A stretch of 7,683 bases of DNA. Origin: an uncultured Lachnospiraceae bacterium (lineage in GTDB: Bacteria; Bacillota; Clostridia; Lachnospirales; Lachnospiraceae). Below are positions 7,501-7,683 of the stretch, piece by piece. The stretch covers positions 1 through 7,683 of the forward strand of contig CADCQV010000280.1 in the NCBI GenBank assembly GCA_902803625.1, read 5' to 3'. The translations under genes and the position numbers were made by a program. Position 1 is the first letter of the stretch; every line of letters starts with the position of its first letter. Below the pieces are notes generated by a model, which had not been told where the DNA came from, did not search any database, and saw only the letters and a list, made by a program, of their open reading frames with translations.

Positions 7501-7683
7501 TCCCGTTCTCCTTTAAATATTCTGTCAAAAATGCTTTCCCTGGCTGCTCCCGCAAGCTTGTTCCCGGTCTTAAATATCTCGCCTATCACCATTCCCTTAT
7601 GAGCTATGGCGCCACGGATGAATTTCCCGATAAAGGTTTCATCCTTCTCCTTCCTTGGAGCATTTATATATTCTTCAAAATAC
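7497..7683 (-). CDS. C-terminal end of an unrecognised protein (5' truncated by window edge)
   Basis: On the - strand an open frame enters from the right edge (first full codon at 7682-7680) and ends at TGA 7499-7497, giving 61 residues. The visible part starts YFEEYINAPRKEKDE, continues with GAIAHKGMVIGEIFKTGNK and ends FDRIFKGERE. It is basic and mildly amphipathic, with no membrane helix or motif I recognise. The reality of the gene is supported by the GTGA overlap with the next gene and by the AAAGGAG ribosome binding site of that gene lying inside its last codons, a normal operon layout. No function is proposed. Confidence 0.7.
   Translation of the reverse strand, partial: YFEEYINAPRKEKDETFIGKFIRGAIAHKGMVIGEIFKTGNKLAGAARESIFDRIFKGERE
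7508..7514 (-). promoter_or_regulatory. Ribosome binding site for the DUF308-like gene
   Basis: AAAGGAG on the - strand, 7 bases before the GTG start at 7500. It decides the unusual GTG start and lies inside the coding end of the upstream partial gene. Confidence 0.8.

Noticed and set aside
7321..7602. 93-codon + strand open frame
   Set aside because: Spans the antisense of two coupled - strand genes and has a low-complexity polar composition.
1..7683. Mobile elements, CRISPR arrays, tRNA or rRNA
   Set aside because: No transposase motifs, spaced direct repeats, cloverleaf or rRNA-like segments were seen on either strand.

Overview
The window looks like a chromosomal segment from an anaerobic Clostridia-type Firmicute, most plausibly Lachnospiraceae. 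The reasons are moderate GC, frequent ATA, AGA and AGG codons, strong AAGGAGG-type ribosome binding sites, and a hybrid histidine kinase carrying tandem extracellular solute-binding domains, an architecture common in that family. The genus cannot be fixed from the sequence alone.

Left half, + strand (1-5745): three genes head to tail. The first is the C-terminal ATPase part of an ABC exporter subunit whose start lies outside the window. It is followed after 3 bases by a complete 728-residue second exporter subunit. Together they match the two-ATPase export pair of NHLP/NHLM-type (nitrile-hydratase-like leader peptide) natural-product clusters: the first type normally carries an N-terminal C39 leader peptidase, and the second carries a non-peptidase N-terminal domain. 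The HlyD-like adaptor, the modification enzymes and the precursor peptide expected of such a cluster are not in the window and would lie to the left. Twenty-four bases further on is a 962-residue membrane hybrid histidine kinase with two SBP_bac_3-like sensor domains, a kinase core and a receiver. It may be co-transcribed with the exporter.

Right half, - strand (5742-7683): the 3' end of an unrecognised gene entering from the right edge overlaps by GTGA with a small six-helix DUF308/HdeD-like membrane protein. A 262-base intergenic region with a 7-base dyad follows, then a D-2-hydroxyacid dehydrogenase. The dehydrogenase converges on the kinase gene with a 4-base overlap of stop codons. A short hairpin plus U-run that could end the dehydrogenase transcript lies inside the last codons of the kinase gene.

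The likely function of the left block is maturation and export of a ribosomally made peptide, with a possible sensory input from the kinase. The right block is housekeeping-like metabolism and membrane genes with no visible link to the exporter. I found no CRISPR array, tRNA, rRNA, insertion sequence or attachment site. The protein families are all known; the interest lies in the arrangement and in a few sequence details rather than in an evidently new system.
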